Virus record (IMG/VR): IMGVR_UViG_3300032356_000151
Span: 1-21,702 of that record
Source of the DNA: a virus
DNA length: 21,702 nucleotides
Reading direction: 5' to 3' (one strand)
The notes under the pieces were generated by a model. It had not been told where the DNA came from. It saw only the letters and a program-made list of their open reading frames with translations, and did not search any database. Below are positions 1-5,418 of this stretch, one piece after another. Both the position numbers and the translations under genes were made by a program. Each line of letters begins with the position of its first letter. Within the stretch, counting starts at the first letter, position 1.

Positions 1-454
1 GCGTGGCACCCGTGCACGTTGGCGGGGTCCGCCGGAATCAGCCGCGGCTGGTTTCCCACTCGTGCGTGGCACCCGTGCACGATGCCGTGGCTTGAGGGAA
101 TCAGCCGCGGCTGGTTTCCCACTCGTGCGTGGCACCCGTGCACGATGCCGTGGCTTGAGGGAATCAGCCGCGGCTGGTTTCCCACTCGTGTGTGTCACTC
201 GTGCAAGCTGGCGGGTCCGGTGGGAATCTGCCGCGGCTGGTTTCCCACTCGTGTGTGGCACCCGTGCACGTTGGCGGGGTCCGCCGGAATCAGCCGCGGC
301 TGTTTTCCCACTCGTGCGTGGCACCCGTGCACGATGCCGTGGCTTGAGGGAATCAGCCGCGGCTGGTTTCCCACGCGTGTGTGGCACGCGTGCAATCCGC
401 CGGGGCTCGAGGGAATCTCTCGGGAGCGGTTTCCCGCGCGTGTGGCTCACGCGG
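1..454. repeat. 63-bp-period tandem palindromic repeat array downstream of hsdS
   Basis: Seven consecutive units of exactly 63 bp (1-63, 64-126, 127-189, 190-252, 253-315, 316-378, 379-441) are followed by a 13-bp remnant that ends at the hsdS stop codon. Each unit starts with G(C/T)GTG(G/T)CAC and ends in TTTCCCAC-type sequence. Each holds a 12-bp palindrome, CAGCCGCGGCTG, nested inside GGGAA...TTTCCC. The first half varies in four types: A (units 1, 5), B (units 2, 3, 6), C (unit 4) and D (unit 7), giving the order A-B-B-C-A-B-D, which implies past block duplication. There are no unique spacers, so this is not CRISPR. The period is a multiple of three, so long frames stay open by chance. 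The array reaches the left edge and may continue. It is probably non-coding, a minisatellite or hairpin array at the 3' end of the hsd operon. Confidence 0.93.
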
Positions 455-1387
455 TCAGACGATATCCGATCCGTCAGGGGGAGGAGGGTCTGGCCGCAGC
501 CGTGGCGCCACCTCGCGCACATCCACCTTGCCGGTCACCACGTCGGCGAAGAGCCGCTCGCGGTACTCGCGCAGCAGTTCGATTTCCCGGCGGCCGGCGG
601 CGATGGCGGCCTCAAGCTTAATGGTTATGGCGTCGAGGCGGTCCACCACGGCGGTTTTCCTGGGCGCCGCCCGCATGGCTTTTCCTCTTTGGCGGGCGCG
701 ACTCTTTCTGCTGACGGTTCGTTGGATAACCACCTGCCGGTACTCCTCGAGCAGGCTAATCAGTTTTTCCATGGCGCGAATCGAGCGCCGGATCCGCAGG
801 TCGATGTAATCGAGGCAACGGACGATGGCGGTTTGTTCGTGGAGCGGAGGGAGAGGGATCGGGAATATTTTGAGCTTTGCGTGGGATAGACCCGGGATGG
901 TGCTTCCGTAAGCGAACGCCGCCAGTGTAGGCTGTGACACAGCCAGGACATGGTACAGATATTCATTCGCTGCCACAGGGTGAGGCAGAAGAATCCTACA
1001 ACCCGTGCCTGCGCACGCTGCGACCCGCAAGAGGCCTAACTTACCAAAGGGGGTCCCTGCGGTGGATATGACGATGCTGCCAGCAGGAGCTAGAGTTGTA
1101 CTACAAGCGTTATATGCTTCCTGCGTAATGCGTCGCGCGCTATTGTCAATGTACCTGCTTTTCAGCTTGCCCAGGTCGTCTGGCGTGATCCATACGATGT
1201 GGCCATCCCAATACTCCGGCCTGCGGGTTGAAGGCGTCGCCCCGGTGAGAATGTGCGCGACCGAACCCAGTCGCCTTAACTCCCAGTGCTCCGGCACCTT
1301 TCCCAACCACGGGACGCCAGATTCTCTGTAGGACGGGTAGGGTTGAAGGAGGGGGAGCATGCAGTCATGTCTCTCGCGCATGATCAC
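455..1387 (-). CDS. hsdS: Type I restriction-modification specificity subunit, single-TRD form
   Basis: This is the DNA-recognition subunit of a type I restriction-modification complex (310 aa; the family usually has about 400-460). Residues 17-40 carry the opening signature (SGVPWLGKVPEHW), and residues 40-175 form one target-recognition domain. Residues 176-225 are the central conserved helix (IPLPPLHEQTAIV, then LLEEYRQVVIQ). Residues 226-246 are a basic linker. Residues 247-292 are the C-terminal conserved helix (REIELLREYRERL, ADVVTGKVDVR). The second target-recognition domain expected between the two helices is absent. The start is GTG at 1387, overlapping the hsdM stop as GTGA, which indicates translational coupling. 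The protein could act as a homodimer of half-subunits, as known for some truncated HsdS proteins, or be a deletion remnant. Family assignment is secure; activity is inferred. Confidence 0.9.
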   Translation of the reverse strand: MIMRERHDCMLPLLQPYPSYRESGVPWLGKVPEHWELRRLGSVAHILTGATPSTRRPEYWDGHIVWITPDDLGKLKSRYIDNSARRITQEAYNACSTTLAPAGSIVISTAGTPFGKLGLLRVAACAGTGCRILLPHPVAANEYLYHVLAVSQPTLAAFAYGSTIPGLSHAKLKIFPIPLPPLHEQTAIVRCLDYIDLRIRRSIRAMEKLISLLEEYRQVVIQRTVSRKSRARQRGKAMRAAPRKTAVVDRLDAITIKLEAAIAAGRREIELLREYRERLFADVVTGKVDVREVAPRLRPDPPPPDGSDIV

Positions 1388-3462
1388 GCTGAACCTCCCA
1401 GTAACTCCCTCAACGACTCGTCAGCCTCCTTCGCGGCCACCAGAATGTCGCTGCGTATTTCGTCCAGCGAGCGCAGGGCCTTGGGCGTGTAGAAGTACTG
1501 GTTGAAATTAATTTCATAGCCCACCTTGACGCTTGCGGGGTCGTACCATGCATCCGGCGCGTAAGGCAGCACCTCGCGGCGCAGGAAGGTCTCGACGGCC
1601 GTGCGTTGGTCATCGGGTCCGGGCAGGTAACCGGGCTCGTGGCAGGCGGGAGACTCGAGGAAGGGGATCTGCTCGCTATCGCGCAGGTCCGGGTCCGGCT
1701 CGTACTCCACAACACGCGGCCCGTCCTGTATGCTTGCCTCGAAAAGGGAGAGTTGGGAGGATGTGGTGCCGTCTTTGCCGCGGATGGTGACCTCGAACAG
1801 GCCGCGCAACGGATCGGGCGCGGTGCCGCGCCTGTGAATCCTCTTGATGACCGGCGGTCCGTCCTCTGCGCGCTCGCCCTCTTCCCGAAGACTCCTGATC
1901 TGCCCGGGGGTATAGGCCCGCCCGGGGTCGATGCCCTTCAGGCGCAGAGGGCGTTCCACTGTCACCCTCCAGTAGCCGAACGCCGCATTGGGGAGAATCT
2001 TTGAGCACCCGGTCTCCTCGAATCTGAGGAAGGTCTCCACGATGCGGCGGATGTCCTCTTCCGACAGCTCCCGGTTCTTCTTGCCCAGGTTCTTGCGCAG
2101 GGGCGTGTACCACTGCGTGGCGTCGATGAGCTGCACGCGGCCCTTGCGGTGCTCAGGCTTCCTGTTGGTGAGTAGCCAGACGTAGGTGGCGATATCGGTG
2201 TTGTAGAACATGTTGAACGGCAGGGCCACGATCGCCTCCAGCCAGTCGTTCTCGATGATCCAGCGGCGAATATTGCTCTCGCCCAGGCCGGCGACCCCCC
2301 TAAACAGCGACGAACCGCTGTGCAGCTCGGCGATGCGGCTGCCGAGCGGGGTGCCGTGCTTCATCTTGGAGAGCATGTTGGCTAAGAAAAGCATCTGTCC
2401 GTCGCTCGTGGGTGGGATGAGAGAGAGTTTCTCTCCCCGGTGCTGCACAATGAAGCGCGGGTCCCGGACGCCGTTCTTGCCGCCCATGCGCGCGAGATCA
2501 GCTTCCCAGCTCCGGCCGTACGGCGGATTGGAGAGCATGAAGTCGAACTCGCGGCCCGGGAAGGCGTCGTTAGAAAGCGTTGATTGCCCTGGGCCTCCGA
2601 CGATGTTGCCGATGGCGTCCCCTTCGCCCTTAAGCAGCAAGTCCGCTTTGCAGATGGCGCAGGTTTCGGGGTTGATCTCCTGACCGAAAAGGTGCACAGA
2701 GAGTTGTTTGCCACGTTGGCTCGCAAGAGCCAGTAGGGTTTCCTCGGCGACAGTGAGCATCCCGCCTGTGCCGCAAGCGCCGTCGTAAAGAAGGTAGGTG
2801 CCGTCGGTGATGTGGTCAGCGATCGGTTCGAAGATGAGCCGGGCCATGAGCCGCACGGCGTCCCGTGGTGTCCAGTACTCGCCGGTTTCCTTGATGTCTT
2901 CCTCGCTAAAGCGGCGCACCAGCGCCTCAAATATGGTGCCCATGGCGTGGTTGTCGAGGCCCGGCAGGCGCACGCTGCCTTCGCTGTTGAGCACAGGATA
3001 TGGGCTCAGGTTGATCGAGGGGTCAAGGAACTTTTCGATGAGTCCGTCCAGCGCGCCAGCTTTGGCCAGCCGCGGGATATGGGTGCGGAACCCGAGGCTG
3101 TCTATGATCTCCTGGACGTTGGGGGAGAAACCGTCCAGGTACGCCGTAAAGTCGTTCTCCAGACCCTGGCGGTTGGCGCTGGCCCCGAGGTCACGCAGGG
3201 TGAATTCCGAAGTGTTGTAGAACGCCTGTCCGGCGGCCTTGCGCAGGGCAGCGTCCTGATCCACGATGCCCGCTTTGTCAAGCCTAGCCTTCATCGCGAG
3301 CACCTCCTGCTTGGTGGGCTCCAGCACCGCGTCGAGCCGGCGGATGACGGCCATCGGGAGAATGACGTCGCGGTACTTGGTGCGTACGTAGAGGTCTTTC
3401 AGCACCTCGTCCGCAATGCCGCTAATGAAGTTCACGATCCATGTGAGTTGTCCGTTTTCCAT
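1384..3462 (-). CDS. hsdM: Type I restriction-modification DNA adenine methyltransferase subunit
   Basis: HsdM (692 aa) transfers methyl groups from S-adenosylmethionine to adenine N6 at the sequence chosen by HsdS. The helical N-terminal region (about 1-160) is followed by the methylase core. That core has GEYWTPRD (194-201), the AdoMet-binding motif I DGACGTGGM (227-235), EINPETCAICKADLLLKG (262-279) and the catalytic motif IV NPPYG (312-316). The C-terminal part contains KVGYEINFNQYFY, common in longer HsdM proteins. It is longer than the classical ~500 aa form but all key motifs are intact. The ATG at 3462 follows a GGGG stretch with ordinary spacing. It heads a two-gene operon with hsdS. 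No hsdR endonuclease gene is visible in the window, so the pair may act as a methylase only or have hsdR beyond the left edge. Confidence 0.96.
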   Translation of the reverse strand: MENGQLTWIVNFISGIADEVLKDLYVRTKYRDVILPMAVIRRLDAVLEPTKQEVLAMKARLDKAGIVDQDAALRKAAGQAFYNTSEFTLRDLGASANRQGLENDFTAYLDGFSPNVQEIIDSLGFRTHIPRLAKAGALDGLIEKFLDPSINLSPYPVLNSEGSVRLPGLDNHAMGTIFEALVRRFSEEDIKETGEYWTPRDAVRLMARLIFEPIADHITDGTYLLYDGACGTGGMLTVAEETLLALASQRGKQLSVHLFGQEINPETCAICKADLLLKGEGDAIGNIVGGPGQSTLSNDAFPGREFDFMLSNPPYGRSWEADLARMGGKNGVRDPRFIVQHRGEKLSLIPPTSDGQMLFLANMLSKMKHGTPLGSRIAELHSGSSLFRGVAGLGESNIRRWIIENDWLEAIVALPFNMFYNTDIATYVWLLTNRKPEHRKGRVQLIDATQWYTPLRKNLGKKNRELSEEDIRRIVETFLRFEETGCSKILPNAAFGYWRVTVERPLRLKGIDPGRAYTPGQIRSLREEGERAEDGPPVIKRIHRRGTAPDPLRGLFEVTIRGKDGTTSSQLSLFEASIQDGPRVVEYEPDPDLRDSEQIPFLESPACHEPGYLPGPDDQRTAVETFLRREVLPYAPDAWYDPASVKVGYEINFNQYFYTPKALRSLDEIRSDILVAAKEADESLRELLGGSA

Positions 3463-3504
3463 GCTGTGCCCCGTTGCGGCCGGCAGCGACCGTTCTGCCG
3501 GGGC

Positions 3505-3542
3505 AGTATAGCACGCCGCTTTGGCCGTTGCATTATATGCAA
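3505..3542 (-). promoter_or_regulatory. Candidate hsdM promoter with overlapping palindrome
   Basis: On the minus strand, 3513-3505 reads TGCTATACT, an extended -10 element about 40 nt before the hsdM ATG. No good -35 box lies 17 nt upstream. Just upstream, 3542-3528 reads TTGCATATAATGCAA, a 15-bp inverted repeat (TTGCAT-ATA-ATGCAA) that itself contains TATAAT. The palindrome may be an operator, or its TATAAT may be an alternative -10. The elements are visible; function is inferred. Confidence 0.45.
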
Positions 3543-3576
3543 CAGTTGAGCCGGCGCTTCTGGGTCGGGCCGGAGA

Positions 3577-3619
3577 GAAAGACGAAAAGAAGCCCCCTGC
3601 CCTTCGGTGGGCAGGGGGC
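3577..3619 (-). terminator. Intrinsic terminator after the 3627-3860 gene
   Basis: An 11-bp perfect stem (3592-3602 with 3609-3619, six-base loop) begins eight bases beyond the stop of the small gene. On the minus strand it is followed by the T-rich tail TTCTTTTCGTCTTT. It isolates hsdM from upstream transcription. Confidence 0.85.
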
Positions 3620-3626
3620 GCGGGGG

Positions 3627-3860
3627 CTAGGACTCGGTCGGGGTGATCACCCAGCGGCCGAGATCTGCATCGTACTCAACCTGTACGCCCTGCCCCGCCA
3701 TTGCGACGGGTCGGCCTCCCGGGGTTCCGGCGCACCGGCACCCTTTCCAGGGGCAGAGGCTCCGGAGCGTGTCCTCGGGAATCGGGTGGACTCCCCCGGG
3801 GTACAGGACCCGGGCCTTGGTGTTGTGATACACGTTGCCGATTGTCACCATTCCTTTCAT
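3627..3860 (-). CDS. Small protein of unknown function (77 aa), independent unit
   Basis: The function is not recognised. The ATG at 3860 is chosen over longer in-frame starts because AGGAG lies 7 nt upstream and a promoter sits at 3909-3937. The product is 77 aa with a cysteine cluster (C36, C41, C43, in LCPWKGCRCAG) that could bind a metal, and a VLYPGGV stretch. The 97-aa protein at 5022-5315 has a loosely similar VWYPDGVP stretch. The gene has its own promoter, leader hairpin and terminator, so it is a monocistronic unit between the prophage late genes and hsdM. The leader closely matches that of the 5022-5315 gene although the proteins differ. An accessory role such as anti-defence or regulation is only a guess. 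Confidence 0.75.
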   Translation of the reverse strand: MKGMVTIGNVYHNTKARVLYPGGVHPIPEDTLRSLCPWKGCRCAGTPGGRPVAMAGQGVQVEYDADLGRWVITPTES

Positions 3861-3876
3861 GTTACTCTCCTCTCTT

Positions 3877-3937
3877 GCCGGGCTCTGCCCGGCGGTGTTT
3901 TCACTATAAGTATACCATATCTCGGCGGCCGGTAAAC
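3877..3937 (-). promoter_or_regulatory. Promoter and leader hairpin of the 3627-3860 gene
   Basis: On the minus strand the -10 is TATACT (3914-3909). A TTTACC -35 lies at 3936-3931 with 16-nt spacing. The -10 is preceded by GATATGG, shared with two neighbouring promoters. The leader folds into GCCGGGC-AGA-GCCCGGC (3893-3877), immediately before the AAGAGAGGAG ribosome site. Confidence 0.75.
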
Positions 3938-3968
3938 GCCCCGCGGGCAATTTTTCTCTGCCGGGCCG

Positions 3969-3992
3969 AAAAAAACCGGTCTCCAGGACCGG
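3969..3992 (-). terminator. Intrinsic terminator downstream of the 4083-4622 gene
   Basis: On the minus strand, CCGGTC-CTGGA-GACCGG (3992-3976) is followed by seven T residues (3975-3969). This is a classical rho-independent terminator. It lies about 90 nt past the stop codon, directly upstream of the promoter of the next small gene. Confidence 0.88.
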
Positions 3993-4051
3993 GGTCAATG
4001 AGTTTGCGCGTTCTTTAGGGCCTACAGGCCCGCGTTCATGTTACCACCGAC

Positions 4052-4078
4052 CGGCCGCCCTGTCAATCAGGGCGGCCG
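4052..4078. other. Strong 3' hairpin beyond the 4083-4622 stop codon
   Basis: An 11-bp perfect inverted repeat (4052-4062 with 4068-4078, five-base loop) lies four bases past the stop. On the minus strand no T-run follows, so it may protect the 3' end. On the plus strand it is followed by CTTTTC. A smaller hairpin (GGGCC-TACA-GGCCC, 4018-4031) lies further downstream. Confidence 0.7.
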
Positions 4079-4082
4079 CTTT

Positions 4083-4622
4083 TCAGACGTCTGGACCGTC
4101 TGCCGGGCCGTGCGGGCGGCCCGACAGAACCCACAGGTAGTGGATGACAATGGCGCGCCAGAGCAGGTCCCCGGAGGCTACCGCCAGCATCCGGGGATTC
4201 GCCAGCGCCCAACCGTAGGACCGCGGAGACACCGGCAGCTCCACCCTGTCGCTCCACGGGTCGAACCCCTTGGTACCGGGCGGCCCGGCGATATACCACC
4301 GGTACGCCCAGTGCCAGTACGGGTCCCCACGGCGAAGGGCGCCCGCCATGCCCTCGGCCGGGCACCGCACCCACTGCACCACGCGCTTCCGTGTCTTCTT
4401 GCCGATATGCCAGGGGAACACCCGGAAGCGGGTTGGCAGCTCCTTGGGCTGCGGCAGCCGGTTGGCTGCCGCGAGCAGGGGCGCCTGACGGTGCAAAACC
4501 TTGGCCGCAGCCACCGCCGGGGCACCCTCGCCCGACAGGGGCATACCCCAGAAGTCCCGGATCCTGTTCCCCGGGATGCATCTGAGCGCACCCCGGGCAG
4601 ACTCCAGATTCTTGAAAGTCAT
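4083..4622 (-). CDS. Protein of unknown function (179 aa) with long structured leader
   Basis: No family is recognised. The ATG at 4622 has GGGAGG six nt upstream, a strong ribosome site. The protein is basic and rich in tryptophan, proline and glycine, with no clear membrane segment or signal peptide. A central tryptophan/tyrosine-rich part contains DPYWHWAYRWYIAG, and a basic stretch GKKTRKRVV may contact nucleic acid. The gene has its own promoter with a perfect TTGACA, a leader of about 275 nt and its own terminator. It therefore looks independently controlled rather than part of the phage late operon. Its place between two other small single-gene units and beside an RM locus is typical of phage accessory cargo. 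Any anti-restriction role would be inference. Confidence 0.75.
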   Translation of the reverse strand: MTFKNLESARGALRCIPGNRIRDFWGMPLSGEGAPAVAAAKVLHRQAPLLAAANRLPQPKELPTRFRVFPWHIGKKTRKRVVQWVRCPAEGMAGALRRGDPYWHWAYRWYIAGPPGTKGFDPWSDRVELPVSPRSYGWALANPRMLAVASGDLLWRAIVIHYLWVLSGRPHGPADGPDV

Positions 4623-4897
4623 GTTTGCCTCCCTTGTGTGTAAAGGGCCCGGCTTTCAGGCCGGGCCCTAGCGCGCTGGACCGCGTTCAGGCTTTGGCGT
4701 GCCACGCGGTCCGCCCCCTTGGGACCAGCGCCGCCCACACCGGGCCAGCGCCTCCCCCTGCCAGCGGTCGGGCCTCCATCCGCCGGGGCCTCCCGCCCGG
4801 GGGTCTGGCGGTACCTCCCCGGCTGCTGCTGGTTAGCGCCCCGGGTGACTGCAGCTCCCGGGGCCTTTGCCCAGCAGCGGCTACCTAACCGTGCCAG
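4623..4897 (-). ncRNA. Long structured 5' leader (candidate cis-regulatory RNA)
   Basis: About 275 nt separate the promoter from the start codon, with no ATG-initiated frame of note. In transcript order the 5' end contains GGTTAG (4890-4885), which can pair with CTAACC (4836-4831). It also contains GCTGCTGG (4878-4871), which can pair with CCAGCAGC (4832-4825). These two pairings cross or compete, so a pseudoknot or a switch is possible around the hairpin CCCCGGG/CCCGGGG (4863-4857, 4845-4839). Further down are a 9-bp stem (4712-4704 with 4686-4678, 17-nt loop) and a 10-bp stem (4669-4660 with 4653-4644), the latter just before the Shine-Dalgarno. No known riboswitch consensus was recognised. 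Confidence 0.6.
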
Positions 4898-4901
4898 GAG
4901 T

Positions 4902-4930
4902 AGCATACCACATATCAGGCGGCGTGTCAA
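4902..4930 (-). promoter_or_regulatory. Promoter of the 4083-4622 unit
   Basis: On the minus strand, TTGACA (4930-4925), a 17-nt spacer and TATGCT (4907-4902) form the best promoter in the window. The spacer ends in GATATGTGG, related to the ATATGG found at the same place in the two neighbouring promoters. Confidence 0.85.
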
Positions 4931-4975
4931 CATCTGTGGAGAAAATTTCCTGGGGCTGATTACGCCCCGGCACGC

Positions 4976-5016
4976 AAAAGGCGCAAAGAGGGTGCGCGGC
5001 AGTTTGCCGCGCACCC
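4976..5016 (-). terminator. Probable terminator after the 5022-5315 gene
   Basis: A 12-bp perfect stem (4990-5001 with 5005-5016, three-base loop) starts five bases past the stop codon. On the minus strand its tail is TCTTTGCGCCTTTT, a broken T-run, so termination may be partial. Confidence 0.65.
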
Positions 5017-5021
5017 TTTGC

Positions 5022-5315
5022 TTACTCTCCTGAAGATGCCGTCACCGGCGCCCAGTAGGCCAGCCAGTTGGCCGAAATCACAAACCCCCTGGATGGGAAG
5101 GTGTCCGGGCCGACGGGCATCGCCTGCCCGTCGCGGATGCAGTCCGCGACCAGCCGGAGGGCCTTCTTAACATCCACCCCGGCCTTCAGCGGAAGGTCGG
5201 CCGGCACCCCATCCGGGTACCATACCCGGGTGTCCGGGAAGATGACGTCCTCCCGGCCGGGGCCGTACCGGGCCACCAAGCCCTGCTGCTCCAAATCCTT
5301 GTACTTCGTTGCCAT
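5022..5315 (-). CDS. Small protein of unknown function (97 aa), independent unit
   Basis: Not recognised. The ATG at 5315 has a perfect AGGAGG six nt upstream. The 97-aa product is soluble-looking and without a signal peptide. Its N-terminal third (KYKDLEQQGLVARYGPG) may be helical. VWYPDGVP in the middle loosely resembles VLYPGGV in the neighbouring 77-aa protein. The gene is a single unit with its own promoter, leader hairpin and downstream hairpin. It is the first gene after the prophage late block. No clear terminator was seen between 5419 and its promoter, so late read-through may add to its expression. Confidence 0.75.
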   Translation of the reverse strand: MATKYKDLEQQGLVARYGPGREDVIFPDTRVWYPDGVPADLPLKAGVDVKKALRLVADCIRDGQAMPVGPDTFPSRGFVISANWLAYWAPVTASSGE

Positions 5316-5329
5316 GTCAGCCTCCTCTT

Positions 5330-5395
5330 GCCGGGCCCGCGGCCCGGCGGGTGTTTCTTCACCTATATTATACCATATGTCATGCCGCGTCTAAA
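5330..5395 (-). promoter_or_regulatory. Promoter and leader hairpin of the 5022-5315 gene
   Basis: On the minus strand the -35 is TTTAGA (5395-5390), the spacer is 17 nt and the -10 is a perfect TATAAT (5372-5367), preceded by CATATGG. The leader hairpin GCCGGGCC-GCG-GGCCCGGC (5348-5330) lies directly before AAGAGGAGG. Compared with the leader at 3877-3893 the stem gains a base pair and the loop changes, but pairing is kept. Confidence 0.8.
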
Positions 5396-5418
5396 CCAGG
5401 CGGGGCAGGTTTTTTGAC

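Noticed and set aside
1-454. CRISPR array
   Set aside because: Units are contiguous at 63 bp with recurring variants (A, B) and no unique spacers; no cas genes are visible.
19-889. Long plus-strand frames across the 63-bp array with 21-residue peptide repeats
   Set aside because: The period is a multiple of three and the units lack stops, so frames stay open in more than one phase and on both strands. There is no ribosome site or promoter, and the frames run on into antisense hsdS.
3861-3998. Longer start for the small protein ending at 3627
   Set aside because: The upstream extension would cross the promoter, leader hairpin and ribosome site of the ATG at 3860.
4018-4078. tRNA or other known small RNA in the gap between two small genes
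   Set aside because: The hairpins here do not make a cloverleaf. They are best read as 3' hairpins of the 4083-4622 transcript.
4619-5014. Minus-strand frame of 131 codons covering the leader of the 4083-4622 gene
   Set aside because: It starts upstream of the mapped-looking promoter, has no ribosome site, and has no Met inside the transcribed part. The region is better explained as structured RNA.
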